DNA of 64,000 nucleotides from Aliihoeflea aestuarii (GCF_024105665.1 NZ_JAAAMK010000010.1:51209-115208); one strand, 5' to 3'. Counted from the first letter of the stretch, positions 48,731 through 57,704 are shown. Notes: a model not told the origin generated them from the sequence alone. Numbers and translations are program-made.

Positions 48731-49428
48731 CACGACACCCTGACGAGCGGGGGTGTCCTGGCGGCGTCGAATTCGGCGATGATCGTCTCGCCCGCAACGG
48801 CCGTCTGGCCGATATGGACGCGGGTGACGGCGTTGCGCGGCAGATAGACGTCGAGCCGCGAGCCGAAGCGGATGATGCCGAAGCGCTCGCCGATGCCGAT
48901 ATCGCTGTCCGCATCCGCCCAGCATACGATCCGGCGCGCCACGAGGCCCGCCACCTGCACCACGCCGACCTGTCCGTTCGGGCTTTCGATCACGAGGCCG
49001 TTGCGCTCGTTCTCGACGCTCGCCTTGTCGAGTTCGGCGTTGACGAACTTGCCCGCGCGATACTCGATGCGCGAGATGCGCCCGCGCACCGGCGCGCGGT
49101 TCACATGGCAGTTGAAGACATTCATGAATACGGAAACGCGCGTCATCTCGCTCGCCCCGAGGCCCAGTTCAGCCGGCGGCAAAGCCGGGCCGACCGCCGA
49201 GACGACGCCGTCAGCCGGGCTGACGACCAGCTTGTCGTCCACCGGCGTCACGCGTTCGGGATCGCGGAAGAAGTAGGTGCACCATGCCGTCAGGATCAGA
49301 CCGATCCAGAAAAGCGTGGTCGAGAAGATCGCAAGAATCAGCGTGACGACCGCGAAGCCGGCTATGAAGGGGTAACCTTCCCGGTTGATGGGGACGAAGG
49401 TCTTCCTGATCGTGTCGACGAGGCTCAT
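48730..49428 (-). CDS. psd: Phosphatidylserine decarboxylase (short form)
   Basis: Psd removes CO2 from phosphatidylserine to give phosphatidylethanolamine. The 232-residue proenzyme has two N-terminal hydrophobic helices, the conserved [10 protein letters not shown] and [13 protein letters not shown] segments, and the self-cleavage site [11 protein letters not shown], where Ser190 becomes the pyruvoyl group. This is the short form of rhizobia rather than the longer E. coli type. It is upstream of and coupled to pssA. Confidence 0.96.
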   Translation of the reverse strand: MSLVDTIRKTFVPINREGYPFIAGFAVVTLILAIFSTTLFWIGLILTAWCTYFFRDPERVTPVDDKLVVSPADGVVSAVGPALPPAELGLGASEMTRVSVFMNVFNCHVNRAPVRGRISRIEYRAGKFVNAELDKASVENERNGLVIESPNGQVGVVQVAGLVARRIVCWADADSDIGIGERFGIIRFGSRLDVYLPRNAVTRVHIGQTAVAGETIIAEFDAARTPPLVRVS

Positions 49429-49492
49429 GAAACCGTCCGGCTGGAGTTGGCAAAGGGCTCAATTAGCCCAATACCCACCCGGTCGCAACGCG

Positions 49493-51403
49493 TCACCCCT
49501 CCTCGCGTTCCGTCTCCACTTCCGGCGTGCGACGGCGTACGACGACGCCGAGGTCGTCCTCTTCGCGTGCCTGCCGCAGCTTTTCCTCGGCTTCCGTCGC
49601 TTCACGCTGGCGTGCCCACATCGCAGCATAAAGGCCGCCCGCGCCAAGCAGGTCGCCATGACGGCCGCGCTCGGCGATCTCGCCATCCTTGAGGACGATG
49701 ATCTCGTCGGCGCCGATGACGGTCGACAGGCGATGCGCGATGACGATCGTGGTGCGCCCCTTCGAGACGAGATCGAGCGCGGCCTGGATTTCCTGCTCCG
49801 TATGCGTGTCGAGCGCGGAGGTCGCCTCGTCGAGGATCAGGATCGGCGGCGCTTTCAGGATCGTTCGCGCGATCGCCACGCGCTGTTTCTCGCCGCCCGA
49901 CAGTTTCAGGCCGCGTTCTCCAACCATGGAGCGGTAGCCGCCGGGCAGGCGCTCGATGAACGGCCCGATCTGCGCCAGTTCGGCAGCGCGCTTCACTTCG
50001 TCCTCGCCCGCCGATATGCGCCCGTAGCGGATATTGTAGGCGATCGTGTCGTTGAAGAGCACGGTGTCCTGCGGGACCATGCCGATCACGGCGCGCAAGC
50101 TTTCCTGCGTGACTTCGCGCACGTCCTGCCCGTCGATGGTGATCACGCCCGAGCCGATGTCGTAGAAGCGATAGAGAAGGCGCGAGACGGTCGACTTGCC
50201 GGCACCCGACGGGCCGACAATGGCGACGGTGCGACCGGCGGGAACCTCGAAGCTGACGCCTTTCAGGATCGGGCGGGCCGGATCGTAGGCGAAATGCACG
50301 TCGTCGAAGCGCACGGTCCCCCTGTCGACCGCGAGTTGCCGCGCATCGGGGCGATCCTCCACCTCCTGCGGCACGTCGAGAAGATCGAACATGTTCTCGA
50401 TGTCGGTCAGGCCCTGCCGGATTTCGCGATAGATGAAGCCGATGAAGTTGAGCGGAACCGAAAGCTGCATCAGCATGGCGTTGACGAAGACGAAATCGCC
50501 GAGTGTATGGGTTCCCTGCGACACCTCCCAGGCCGACAGCGCCATGACCGCCGCCATGCCGATGCCGAAGATGACGCCCTGGCCGAAGTTCAGCCAGCCG
50601 AGCGAGGTCCAGGTCTTGGTGGCCGCCTCCTCGTAGCGCGCCATCGAGCGGTCGAAGCGTTCGGCCTCCATCTTCTCGTTGCCGAAATATTTGACCGTCT
50701 CGAAATTCAGAAGCGAATCGATCGCCTTGGTATTGGCGTCGGTGTCGCTCTCGTTCATCTCGCGGCGGATCTCGATACGCCAGTCGCTCGCCTTCACGGT
50801 GAACCACGTATAGAGAACGACCGTCGCCGCGATGATCGCGACATAGATCCAGCCATAGGCGACCGCGAAGATGATCGCCGTCAGCGCGAATTCGAGAATG
50901 GTCGGGACCGTGTTGAGGATCGTGAACCGCACGATCGCGTCGATGCCCTTCGTGCCGCGCTCGATGATGCGCGACAGGCCGCCCGTGCGCCGTTCCAGAT
51001 GGAAGCGAAGCGACAGTTCATGCATATGTACGAAGGTCTTGTGGGCAAGCTGGCGCACGGCATACTGACCGACGCGGGCGAACAGGGCGTCGCGCAACTG
51101 GTTGAAGCCGAGTTGCACGATGCGCACGACATTATAGGCAAGAACCAGCATCACCGGCGCGACCAGCAGCGCCGGAATGTAATCGGGCGCGGCGAACTGA
51201 CCGTTCAGCGCATCCGTCGCCCATTTGAAGAAATACGGAACGAGGATGAGAATCAGTTTGGCGATCACGAGGAAGACAGTCGCCCAAACCACGCGCAGCT
51301 TCAGGTCGGGCCGGTCGTCGGGCCACATATAGGGCCACAAATTGACGAGCGTCGCCAGGACGGAGCCGGATTCGGCGGAGACGGTCTTGGGCTTAGTTGC
51401 CAC
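49493..51403 (-). CDS. Atm1/HMT1-type ABC exporter (membrane-ATPase fusion)
   Basis: The 636-residue half-transporter has six membrane helices (about residues 30-330) and an ATPase domain with Walker [10 protein letters not shown], signature LSGGEKQRVAIAR and Walker B ILILDEATSALD. The membrane half resembles mitochondrial and alphaproteobacterial Atm1, which export glutathione conjugates or glutathione-metal complexes. The GTG at 51403 is chosen: AAGGA lies 8 bases upstream, and it overlaps the 3' end of the ArsR gene by 11 bases. Co-transcription with a cysteine-rich ArsR suggests metal or thiol stress response. Confidence 0.9.
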   Translation of the reverse strand: MATKPKTVSAESGSVLATLVNLWPYMWPDDRPDLKLRVVWATVFLVIAKLILILVPYFFKWATDALNGQFAAPDYIPALLVAPVMLVLAYNVVRIVQLGFNQLRDALFARVGQYAVRQLAHKTFVHMHELSLRFHLERRTGGLSRIIERGTKGIDAIVRFTILNTVPTILEFALTAIIFAVAYGWIYVAIIAATVVLYTWFTVKASDWRIEIRREMNESDTDANTKAIDSLLNFETVKYFGNEKMEAERFDRSMARYEEAATKTWTSLGWLNFGQGVIFGIGMAAVMALSAWEVSQGTHTLGDFVFVNAMLMQLSVPLNFIGFIYREIRQGLTDIENMFDLLDVPQEVEDRPDARQLAVDRGTVRFDDVHFAYDPARPILKGVSFEVPAGRTVAIVGPSGAGKSTVSRLLYRFYDIGSGVITIDGQDVREVTQESLRAVIGMVPQDTVLFNDTIAYNIRYGRISAGEDEVKRAAELAQIGPFIERLPGGYRSMVGERGLKLSGGEKQRVAIARTILKAPPILILDEATSALDTHTEQEIQAALDLVSKGRTTIVIAHRLSTVIGADEIIVLKDGEIAERGRHGDLLGAGGLYAAMWARQREATEAEEKLRQAREEDDLGVVVRRRTPEVETEREEG

Positions 51404-51743
51404 TATTCTTGTCCTTGCAGGATTGCGGTTCGCCCGCGCAGCAGGCCTCAATGAGGCCGGCAAGGCTCGTCGAAAGGCCGGCGAGCGCCGCGCGATCGAC
51501 CTGATAGACCGAGCGCGGGCGCTCCGGCCGGTAGATGACCAGCCCCGCATCGACCAGGATTTTCAGATGCTGCGACACGGTCGACTGCGCCAGATCGAGG
51601 CACTCGACGACTTCCTTGCAGCAACAAGCAGGATGGCCAGACAGATGCTGGAGGATGCGCAGCCGTGCGGGATGCGCAAGCGCGCCAAGGCGGCCGGCAA
51701 GCATCTTCTCGATCGGCGTGGGGGAACCCTGAATCGTATTCAT
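51393..51743 (-). CDS. ArsR/SmtB-family regulator, cysteine-rich
   Basis: The 116-residue winged-helix protein reads ALAHPARLRILQHL, then the recognition helix QSTVSQHLKILVDAG. It has seven cysteines: Cys40, 41, 42 and 48 just before the recognition helix, where arsenic sensors keep their ligands, and Cys101, 102 and 109 near the C-terminus. These are likely metal, metalloid or thiol-sensing residues. It probably represses itself and the downstream exporter through the palindrome at 51741-51765, which covers its own ATG. A later in-frame ATG at 51704 is possible but would shorten the N-terminal helix. Confidence 0.88.
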   Translation of the reverse strand: MNTIQGSPTPIEKMLAGRLGALAHPARLRILQHLSGHPACCCKEVVECLDLAQSTVSQHLKILVDAGLVIYRPERPRSVYQVDRAALAGLSTSLAGLIEACCAGEPQSCKDKNSGN

Positions 51744-51781
51744 CGTTCATCGCCGATAAACGATGATCGTTGCAGATGCAA
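51741..51781 (-). promoter_or_regulatory. arsR operator/promoter overlapping the start codon
   Basis: A 25-base near-perfect palindrome (left arm CATCGTTCATCG from 51741, right arm CGATAAACGATG to 51765, central base unpaired, one mismatched pair) includes the arsR ATG at 51743-51741. A second perfect dyad, AACGAT-G-ATCGTT, lies at 51759-51771. On the reverse strand TTGCAT (51781-51776), a 17-base spacer and TATCGG (51758-51753) form a promoter whose start point would fall only a few bases before the ATG. No ribosome site is visible, so a leaderless transcript is plausible. Confidence 0.65.
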
Positions 51782-51804
51782 GGTCGCGTCGGCGCAGTCG
51801 CTCG

Positions 51805-53463
51805 TTATTCGGTGGATGTCTGCGGCGCGAGCTGATCCGAGACGGTGCTCATATCGGCCCGCTCACCTTCTTCTGTTTCTTCCGGAACGGCAAAGATCTG
51901 GCCCGGCCAGATCATGTCGGGATCGCGGATTTGATCCTGATTGGCCAGATAGATCGTCGAATACCGCACGCCGCGGCCGTAGACGCGGCGCGAAATGCGC
52001 CAGAGCGTATCGCCGCGCCGGATGATGACGGACCCGTCGACGGACTGAAGACCGGGCGACATCGTCTCTTCGATCGCAGCGGAAGCCGAGTCCGTGGTCG
52101 GCACCGTCCGGGGTGTTTCCGGTGTCGTGACCGCGTCTGTCTGCGGGGTCGCGGCTGGCTTTCCCGCCTCGGGGGTTTCAGGTGAAGTCGCCGCACCCGA
52201 ACCCGGCTGCGACGTATCCGTCCGCGCCTGCGTCTGCGGCGCATCGACGTCCGCCGGACGCGCCTCCCGCTCGTCCCCGGCCCCGGTGTCGGCGCTTGCA
52301 GCGGATTCACGCGGCGCCACGGCCGCAACCGTCTCGCCCGGCTCGCGCTGGAACGGCACCGCCGCACGCGCCGTGACCTCGCCGCCCGGCCCGATCACGT
52401 CGGCGCGCACGATATAATCGCCCACCGCCAGGTCGGCGTGCGTTTCGATCAGGAAGCGGCCGGCCTCGGACACCTGCGCCTCGCCGAGCAGGATGTCGTT
52501 CGCGTAGACGCGCAATGTCGTGCCCGCCGTACCCCGCCCGGCCACGAAGACCGAGCGCCCCTCGATCTCGATCGCCTCGACGGCGAGCGTGTTGCGTGGG
52601 GTCGCGGGACGCGACGGCGCCACTTCCGCCGGTTCAGGGTCGACGCGAGCGACCTCGGCTTCGTCGGTCGCAGCATCCGTTTCCGTCGCGCTTTCGGCCT
52701 GTTCGTCGGGCGTATCCGTGGCGGCTTGCGTCTGCCCTGCCTCGGCGATCTCGCGCTCGGCCTCGTCGGCTGCGTTCGCGTCTTCCTGCATAGCTTGCGC
52801 TTCGGGAACGGTGATCAGCCGCGATGCGGCGCCCGGCTCCTCGACCAGCGCCAGAACCTGACCGGACGAATTGTCCGGCACTGACACGATCGCGGTTTCG
52901 AGCGACGTCGTCACCTGCCCCTCATCCGGCCCGGTCGAGCGCAGAACGATCTGATAGTCGCCCGGATCGAGCGAATCGTCGAGCACGGCGGCGAAATCGC
53001 CGCTGGGTCCGACATCGGCGCGCGCGATCACATGAGCACCTGCGACGACCTCGATTTCGGAATTAGGCTCCGCGCTGCCGGCGATCACCATGGACCCGTT
53101 CGGCTCGACCCGCACGATATGGAAGGATGGAATCGCAAGGTCTTCGCCCTCACCCGTCTGCGTCGTCTCAGCAGAGTCATCAGCCTCGGGGAGCGCAGCG
53201 ATCTCGGCGTCTTGCGAAGGAGCGTCGGTTTGGGGTGCGGGCGCGGGCGCGCCGGCCGCATCCTCATCCTCAAGAACGGCGACGGGCCTGTCGCCTGTCG
53301 CCGCACCGCCTGCCGGGGCAGCCGAATCGGGCGCCGACGCGACCGGTGATCCCGTGTCTCGCGATGCCCAGGGATCATAGATGCCCGTATAGTAAGCCGT
53401 TCCGGCAGCCGCCGTGATTCCGCCGGCGGCAAACAGCAGGATCTTCAACCAGTTCGCAATCAT
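51805..53463 (-). CDS. Membrane-anchored LysM protein with Ig-like repeats
   Basis: The 552-residue protein has an uncleaved-looking N-terminal helix (LKILLFAAGGITAAAGTAYYTG). Two similar beta-sandwich units start near residues 113 (FHIVRVEPNGSMVIAGSAEPNSEIEV) and 300 (VEAIEIEGRSVFVAGRGTAGTTLRVY). Long acidic Ala/Glu/Thr-rich linkers separate them, and a C-terminal LysM domain (about 477-527: IIRRGDTLWRI to WPGQIFAVP) should bind peptidoglycan. It probably tethers the inner membrane to the wall. This architecture is common in rhizobia, but the function is not established. Confidence 0.88.
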   Translation of the reverse strand: MIANWLKILLFAAGGITAAAGTAYYTGIYDPWASRDTGSPVASAPDSAAPAGGAATGDRPVAVLEDEDAAGAPAPAPQTDAPSQDAEIAALPEADDSAETTQTGEGEDLAIPSFHIVRVEPNGSMVIAGSAEPNSEIEVVAGAHVIARADVGPSGDFAAVLDDSLDPGDYQIVLRSTGPDEGQVTTSLETAIVSVPDNSSGQVLALVEEPGAASRLITVPEAQAMQEDANAADEAEREIAEAGQTQAATDTPDEQAESATETDAATDEAEVARVDPEPAEVAPSRPATPRNTLAVEAIEIEGRSVFVAGRGTAGTTLRVYANDILLGEAQVSEAGRFLIETHADLAVGDYIVRADVIGPGGEVTARAAVPFQREPGETVAAVAPRESAASADTGAGDEREARPADVDAPQTQARTDTSQPGSGAATSPETPEAGKPAATPQTDAVTTPETPRTVPTTDSASAAIEETMSPGLQSVDGSVIIRRGDTLWRISRRVYGRGVRYSTIYLANQDQIRDPDMIWPGQIFAVPEETEEGERADMSTVSDQLAPQTSTE

Positions 53464-53587
53464 CGCGCCTTCCCCAAACCGGCTTACGAGCCGGCAAAGC
53501 CCGGTTTATCCCGTTTCTCGAAGCGCCACAAGAAAAAGGCCGTAGCGGCTCTTGACCTGTTCGGGCATGGGCCTACCCAATGCGCGC

Positions 53588-54199
53588 ATGAGCACGATTC
53601 GATCCATCTGCGTCTATTGCGGATCCTCGCCGGGCAACAGCCCCGTCTATCTCGAAGCCGGCCGCACGCTCGGCCGTGCCATGGCGGCGGCGGGCATCAC
53701 GCTGGTCTATGGCGGCGGCCTGAAGGGCATCATGGGCGCGGTCGCGAACGGAGCCGTCGAAGGCGGCGGCAGTGTCACCGGCATCATCCCGCGCTTTTTG
53801 ATCCGCAAGGAAGCGGGCGACGCGACCGGGCTCGATCATCTGGACGAAGTGATCATCACCGAAGACATGCATGAGCGCAAACATGCCATGTTCGAGCGTT
53901 CCGATGCCTTCGTCGCCTTGCCGGGCGGTATCGGCACGGTCGAGGAGATCGTCGAGATCATGACATGGGCGCAGCTCGGCCGGCACGAAAAGCCGATGGT
54001 TTTCGGCAATGTGGCGGGCTTCTGGAACCCCATGCTGTCGCTGATCGATCACATGAAGGGCGAAGGCTTCATCCATTCCCAGCATCTGGTGCGCCCGCTC
54101 GTCGTCGACGATGCGGCCGACATCGTGCCGGCAATCATCGAGGCAGCAAAGCGGCGCACCGATATGGACGGCGATCAGGCGATCATCGAGCGGATGTAG
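53588..54199 (+). CDS. LOG-family protein (cytokinin riboside 5'-monophosphate phosphoribohydrolase-like)
   Basis: The 203-residue protein has the lysine-decarboxylase-like LOG motif PGGIGTVEE near residue 115, with VYCGSSPGNSP at the N-terminus and VYGGGLKGIMGAVA. LOG enzymes remove ribose 5-phosphate from nucleotide substrates; in plants this activates cytokinins, and bacterial relatives act on AMP. The ATG at 53588 gives the conserved MSTIRSICVYCGSS; earlier ATGs at 53552 are not conserved. It is convergent with rarD, overlapping by 17 bases. Confidence 0.9.
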   Translation: MSTIRSICVYCGSSPGNSPVYLEAGRTLGRAMAAAGITLVYGGGLKGIMGAVANGAVEGGGSVTGIIPRFLIRKEAGDATGLDHLDEVIITEDMHERKHAMFERSDAFVALPGGIGTVEEIVEIMTWAQLGRHEKPMVFGNVAGFWNPMLSLIDHMKGEGFIHSQHLVRPLVVDDAADIVPAIIEAAKRRTDMDGDQAIIERM

Positions 54200-55109
54200 C
54201 GGCGATCGCGCCTGCCTTGCGCTGGGTCAGCATCGACCATGTGAAGATCGCCAGCGCCGCCCAGATGAACAGGAAGGCGACGAAAGTCGTCAGCGTGAAC
54301 GGCTCCCTGAAGATGAAGACCGCCACGAGGAAGATGATGCTCGGCGCAATGTACTGCATCATGCCGATAGTCGAGAGTTTCAGCAGCTTGGCGCCGTTGG
54401 CATAGAGCATCAGCGGGATCGCGGTGACCAGACCCGAGGCCAGAAGCAGCCATGTGTCCAGCCCGGTCAGACTGCCGAAATGCGTGTTTCCGCTTGCCGT
54501 CAGCCAGACGATGTAACCGAGCGCGGGCACGCTGATAAGCAACACTTCGACGAAGAACCCCTGATTGGGGCCGATGGGCAGCGACCGCTTGAACATGGCG
54601 TAGAAGCCCCACGTCACCGCCAGTCCGACCGAGACCCAGGGCAGGCCGCCGCGCTCCCATGTCAGGATCGAGACGGCGACGACGGCGAAACCGATTGCGA
54701 CGATCTGCGCGCGCCCCAGCCTTTCGCCGAGAAACACCGCTGCGAGGAACACGCTGAAAAGCGGATTTATGTAATATCCCAGCGCCGCCTCGACCGTACG
54801 TCCGACCGCAATCGCCCAGATATAGATTCCCCAGTTGACCGAAATGAGCGACGCGGTCACAACCGCCATGCCCAGCATGCGCGGCGTCGTCAGCGCAATC
54901 TTGATGTCGGCCGTTCGGCCGAGCCACAAAAGGACGAATCCCGCGATCGGAAGCGACCAGAGCGCGCGATGCGCCACCACTTCGGCCGCCGGCATATGCG
55001 CGACAGCCTTCATGTAAAAGGGCAAAAAGCCCCATAGAAGATAGGCGGAACCCGCGAAAGCAAAGCCGCGAAGGGACTCGTTTTGCTGGGCGTTCGGCGT
55101 GTCGGTCAT
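54183..55109 (-). CDS. rarD: EamA-family transporter RarD
   Basis: The 308-residue protein has about ten hydrophobic helices in the DMT/EamA pattern, starting GFAFAGSAYLLWGFLPFYMKAVAHMPAAEVVAHRALWSLP, the RarD signature. GRTVEAALGYYINPLFSV is the second conserved block. The name comes from chloramphenicol-sensitivity work; the natural substrate is unknown. The ATG at 55109 is used because the family starts there. A pair of imperfect tandem dyads lies 64 bases upstream. Confidence 0.9.
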   Translation of the reverse strand: MTDTPNAQQNESLRGFAFAGSAYLLWGFLPFYMKAVAHMPAAEVVAHRALWSLPIAGFVLLWLGRTADIKIALTTPRMLGMAVVTASLISVNWGIYIWAIAVGRTVEAALGYYINPLFSVFLAAVFLGERLGRAQIVAIGFAVVAVSILTWERGGLPWVSVGLAVTWGFYAMFKRSLPIGPNQGFFVEVLLISVPALGYIVWLTASGNTHFGSLTGLDTWLLLASGLVTAIPLMLYANGAKLLKLSTIGMMQYIAPSIIFLVAVFIFREPFTLTTFVAFLFIWAALAIFTWSMLTQRKAGAIAATSAR

Positions 55110-55172
55110 GTCATCGAGCAGTCTGGAAGCATGTGCATGACCGCCCTGTCGCATACGCGACCCATCGAACAC

Positions 55173-55216
55173 CATCGCAAATCATTGATGCACCCATCGC
55201 GATTCGCTGATGGACC
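55173..55216. repeat. Two imperfect 22-base tandem dyads upstream of rarD
   Basis: Units at 55173-55194 and 55195-55216 share 17 of 22 bases, each with the pattern CATCGC then GATG-N-ACC, so that CATC and GATG in each form a small dyad. They sit between the rarD start and the cimA stop. The spacing of two helical turns suits cooperative binding of a regulator. Confidence 0.55.
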
Positions 55217-55218
55217 AA

Positions 55219-56832
55219 TCACGCAGCTCGTGCATCCACGGCAGGACCGGCCTTGACCAACTTGTAGACAATCGAATCCATGAGGGCCTGAAACGAGGCA
55301 TCGATGATGTTTTCCGAAACGCCCACCGTCCACCAGCGCTCGCCGGTCGCGTCATGCGATTCGATCAGGACGCGGGTGATCGCCTCGGTGCCGCCATTGA
55401 GGATACGCACCTTGTAGTCGACCAGTTCGAGGTCCTCGATTTCCGCCTGAAACTTGCCGAGGTCCTTGCGCAAGGCGAGATCGAGCGCGTTGACGGGCCC
55501 GTGTCCCTCGGCGACCGACATCTTCTCCTCGCCGTCCACGGTCAGCTTCACGATGGCTTCCGAGACGGTCTTCAACTCGCCATTGGCGTCGAAGCGGCGC
55601 TCCACCATGCAGCGGAAGCTCTCGACCTTGAAGAAATCCGGCACGCGGCCGAGCGTGCGGCGCGCCAGAAGCTCGAAGCTCGCATCCGCGCCCTCATAGG
55701 CATAGCCTTGCGCCTCCCGCTCCTTCACCAGCGAAATCAGCGTATCGAGGCGCGGATCGGCCTTGTCGACCACGATGCCGCGCCGCTTGAGTTCGGCGAT
55801 GAAATTCGACTTGCCGCCCTGATCCGACACCATGACGCGGCGCGCATTGCCGACGCTTTCCGGCGGTACGTGCTCGTAAGTTTCCGGTTCCTTCAAAATG
55901 GCGGAGGCGTGGATGCCGGCCTTGGTCGCGAAGGCCGATGCGCCGACATAGGGCGCCTGCGCATTCGGCGCGCGGTTCAAAAGTTCGTCGAAGCCACGCG
56001 ACAGCCGCGCCAACCCTTCGAGCCGTTCCGGCGTGATCGCCGTTTCGAAGCGATCCGCGAAGGCCGGCTTCAGAACCAGCGTCGCGATCAGCGTTACGAG
56101 ATTGGCATTGCCGCAGCGCTCGCCGATTCCGTTCAGCGTGCCCTGCACCTGCCGCACACCGGCCTCGATGGCCGCCAATGAGTTCGCCACCGCCTGCCCC
56201 GTGTCGTCATGCGCATGGATGCCCAGCCGGTCGCCGGGAATGCCCGCCGCAATCACCTTGGCGACGATCTCGCGCACTTCGGCCGGCTGCGTGCCGCCAT
56301 TGGTATCACACAGGACGACCCAGCGCGCGCCTGCATCGTATGCCGCTTTGGCGCATGCCACGGCATAATCGGGATTGGCCTTGAACCCGTCGAAGAAATG
56401 CTCGCAATCGACCAGAGGTTCGCGACCGGCCGCTTTCGCCGCCTCGACCGAGGCGCTGATCGATTCCAGATTCTCGTCATTGGTGCAGCCGAGCGCGACG
56501 CGAACGTGGTAGTCCCAGCTCTTGGCGACGAAGCAGATCGCATCCGCCTTCGCCTGCAAGAGCGCCGCAAGCCCCGGATCGTTCGAGGCCGACACCCCTG
56601 CCCGTTTCGTCATGCCGAAGGCGACGAAAGCCGATCTGCCGGTGCGCTTTTTCTGGAAGAACGCCGTGTCCGTCGGATTCGCGCCCGGATAGCCGCCCTC
56701 GACATAGTCGATGCCGAATTCGTCGAGCATTCCCGCGATGGCGATCTTGTCCTCAAGCGAAAAATCGACCCCCGGCGTCTGCTGGCCGTCTCTGAGGGTC
56801 GTATCGAATAGATACACGCGCTCGCGGGTCAT
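55219..56832 (-). CDS. cimA: Citramalate synthase
   Basis: CimA joins pyruvate and acetyl-CoA to make citramalate, a threonine-independent start to isoleucine synthesis. The 537-residue protein has the catalytic TTLRDGQQTPGVDFSLEDK, metal-site IHAHDDTGQAVANS, and NGIGERCGNANL. A linker and a C-terminal LeuA regulatory domain follow, with VNALDLALRKDL and WWTVGVSENIIDASFQAL. Length and domain order separate it from 2-isopropylmalate synthase. Its 3' end lies upstream of rarD, and its 5' end overlaps the GFA gene by four bases. Confidence 0.93.
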   Translation of the reverse strand: MTRERVYLFDTTLRDGQQTPGVDFSLEDKIAIAGMLDEFGIDYVEGGYPGANPTDTAFFQKKRTGRSAFVAFGMTKRAGVSASNDPGLAALLQAKADAICFVAKSWDYHVRVALGCTNDENLESISASVEAAKAAGREPLVDCEHFFDGFKANPDYAVACAKAAYDAGARWVVLCDTNGGTQPAEVREIVAKVIAAGIPGDRLGIHAHDDTGQAVANSLAAIEAGVRQVQGTLNGIGERCGNANLVTLIATLVLKPAFADRFETAITPERLEGLARLSRGFDELLNRAPNAQAPYVGASAFATKAGIHASAILKEPETYEHVPPESVGNARRVMVSDQGGKSNFIAELKRRGIVVDKADPRLDTLISLVKEREAQGYAYEGADASFELLARRTLGRVPDFFKVESFRCMVERRFDANGELKTVSEAIVKLTVDGEEKMSVAEGHGPVNALDLALRKDLGKFQAEIEDLELVDYKVRILNGGTEAITRVLIESHDATGERWWTVGVSENIIDASFQALMDSIVYKLVKAGPAVDARAA

Positions 56833-57317
56833 GGTCTGTCCTTCTGCGGCCAGGTCTCGGTGTCGTGGTCGGGATGCTGGAACGAGACGATGTCCGACAG
56901 GAACGTCGCCTCATCATCGGATTCGGTCGGAAAACCCGGCAACTCATGAAGCCCGTCGACATAGGGCAGCTTTTCCTCGACGCCCCACTGCTTCGTCGGC
57001 GCAACATCCTCCGGCCGGTCGAACGCACCGATAGCAAGCGCGATCCCGTCGGGCGCCTCGTAGGTCAGCGGCGTGCCGCATTCGCCGCAAAAGCCGCGCA
57101 GCCCATGGTTCGATGAGCGGAAACGCTTTGGCTCCCCGCGTGTCCACGACAGATCGTCCGGCGTCACATTCGCCAACGGCGCGTAGAAATTGCCGAACGC
57201 CTTCTGACACATACGGCAATGACAGATCGACGCCTGATTGAGTGCACCCTCGATGCGAAAACGCACCGCCCCGCACTGGCAACCGCCTGTATAGACCGGC
57301 TTGTTGGGAAGGCTCAT
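56829..57317 (-). CDS. GFA-family (glutathione-dependent formaldehyde-activating-like) zinc protein
   Basis: The 162-residue protein has the three Cys clusters of the GFA fold: CQCGAVRF at about residue 13, CHCRMCQKAFG at 33, and CGECGTPL near 77. These bind two zinc ions. Family members are named for a glutathione adduct reaction, but most have unproven substrates. The stop overlaps the cimA start, so the two are translated together, which may simply reflect compact packing. Confidence 0.9.
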   Translation of the reverse strand: MSLPNKPVYTGGCQCGAVRFRIEGALNQASICHCRMCQKAFGNFYAPLANVTPDDLSWTRGEPKRFRSSNHGLRGFCGECGTPLTYEAPDGIALAIGAFDRPEDVAPTKQWGVEEKLPYVDGLHELPGFPTESDDEATFLSDIVSFQHPDHDTETWPQKDRP

Positions 57318-57320
57318 GAT

Positions 57321-57704
57321 TTACTCCGGCCGGTGGCAAACGGCTTCTATATTGTTACCGTCCGGATCAAAGAGAAATGCGCCGTAATAGTCCGCATGAT
57401 ATTGCGGCCGAAGGCCAGGCGCACCGTTGTCTTTGCCGCCCGCATTCAAACCCGCAGCGTAAAAAGCGTCGACCTCAGCGCGGTTGTTCGCGGTGAAGGC
57501 AGTGTGTCGGCCCAAGCCCACTTCCTTGCTTTCATGAAGCCAGAAATCCGGCTTGTCGCGTCCATAGCCGCCGACGTTTCGGCCATCGGTGAACTCCTTC
57601 GGAACGACATAGAGCAACTTAGCGCCAATTGCGGCGAAAACCGCATCGTAGAAAGCCTTGGACTTTTCCCAGTCCGAAACGGGTATGCCGGTATGATCGA
57701 TCAT
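57321..57704 (-). CDS. VOC (glyoxalase/bleomycin-resistance superfamily) protein
   Basis: The 127-residue protein starts MIDHTGIPVSDWEKSKAFYDAV and ends AFLFDPDGNNIEAVCH, the two halves of a VOC beta-alpha-beta unit, with likely metal ligands at His4 and the Glu near the end. Substrate is unknown. The ATG at 57704 is preferred over the adjacent GTG (57707) because the AAGGAGG upstream then has better spacing. It lies between cysS and the GFA gene on the same strand. Confidence 0.87.
   Translation of the reverse strand: MIDHTGIPVSDWEKSKAFYDAVFAAIGAKLLYVVPKEFTDGRNVGGYGRDKPDFWLHESKEVGLGRHTAFTANNRAEVDAFYAAGLNAGGKDNGAPGLRPQYHADYYGAFLFDPDGNNIEAVCHRPE

Noticed and set aside
49385..51454. 689-codon forward frame
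   Set aside because: Antisense to the Atm1-type exporter, which has all ABC motifs.
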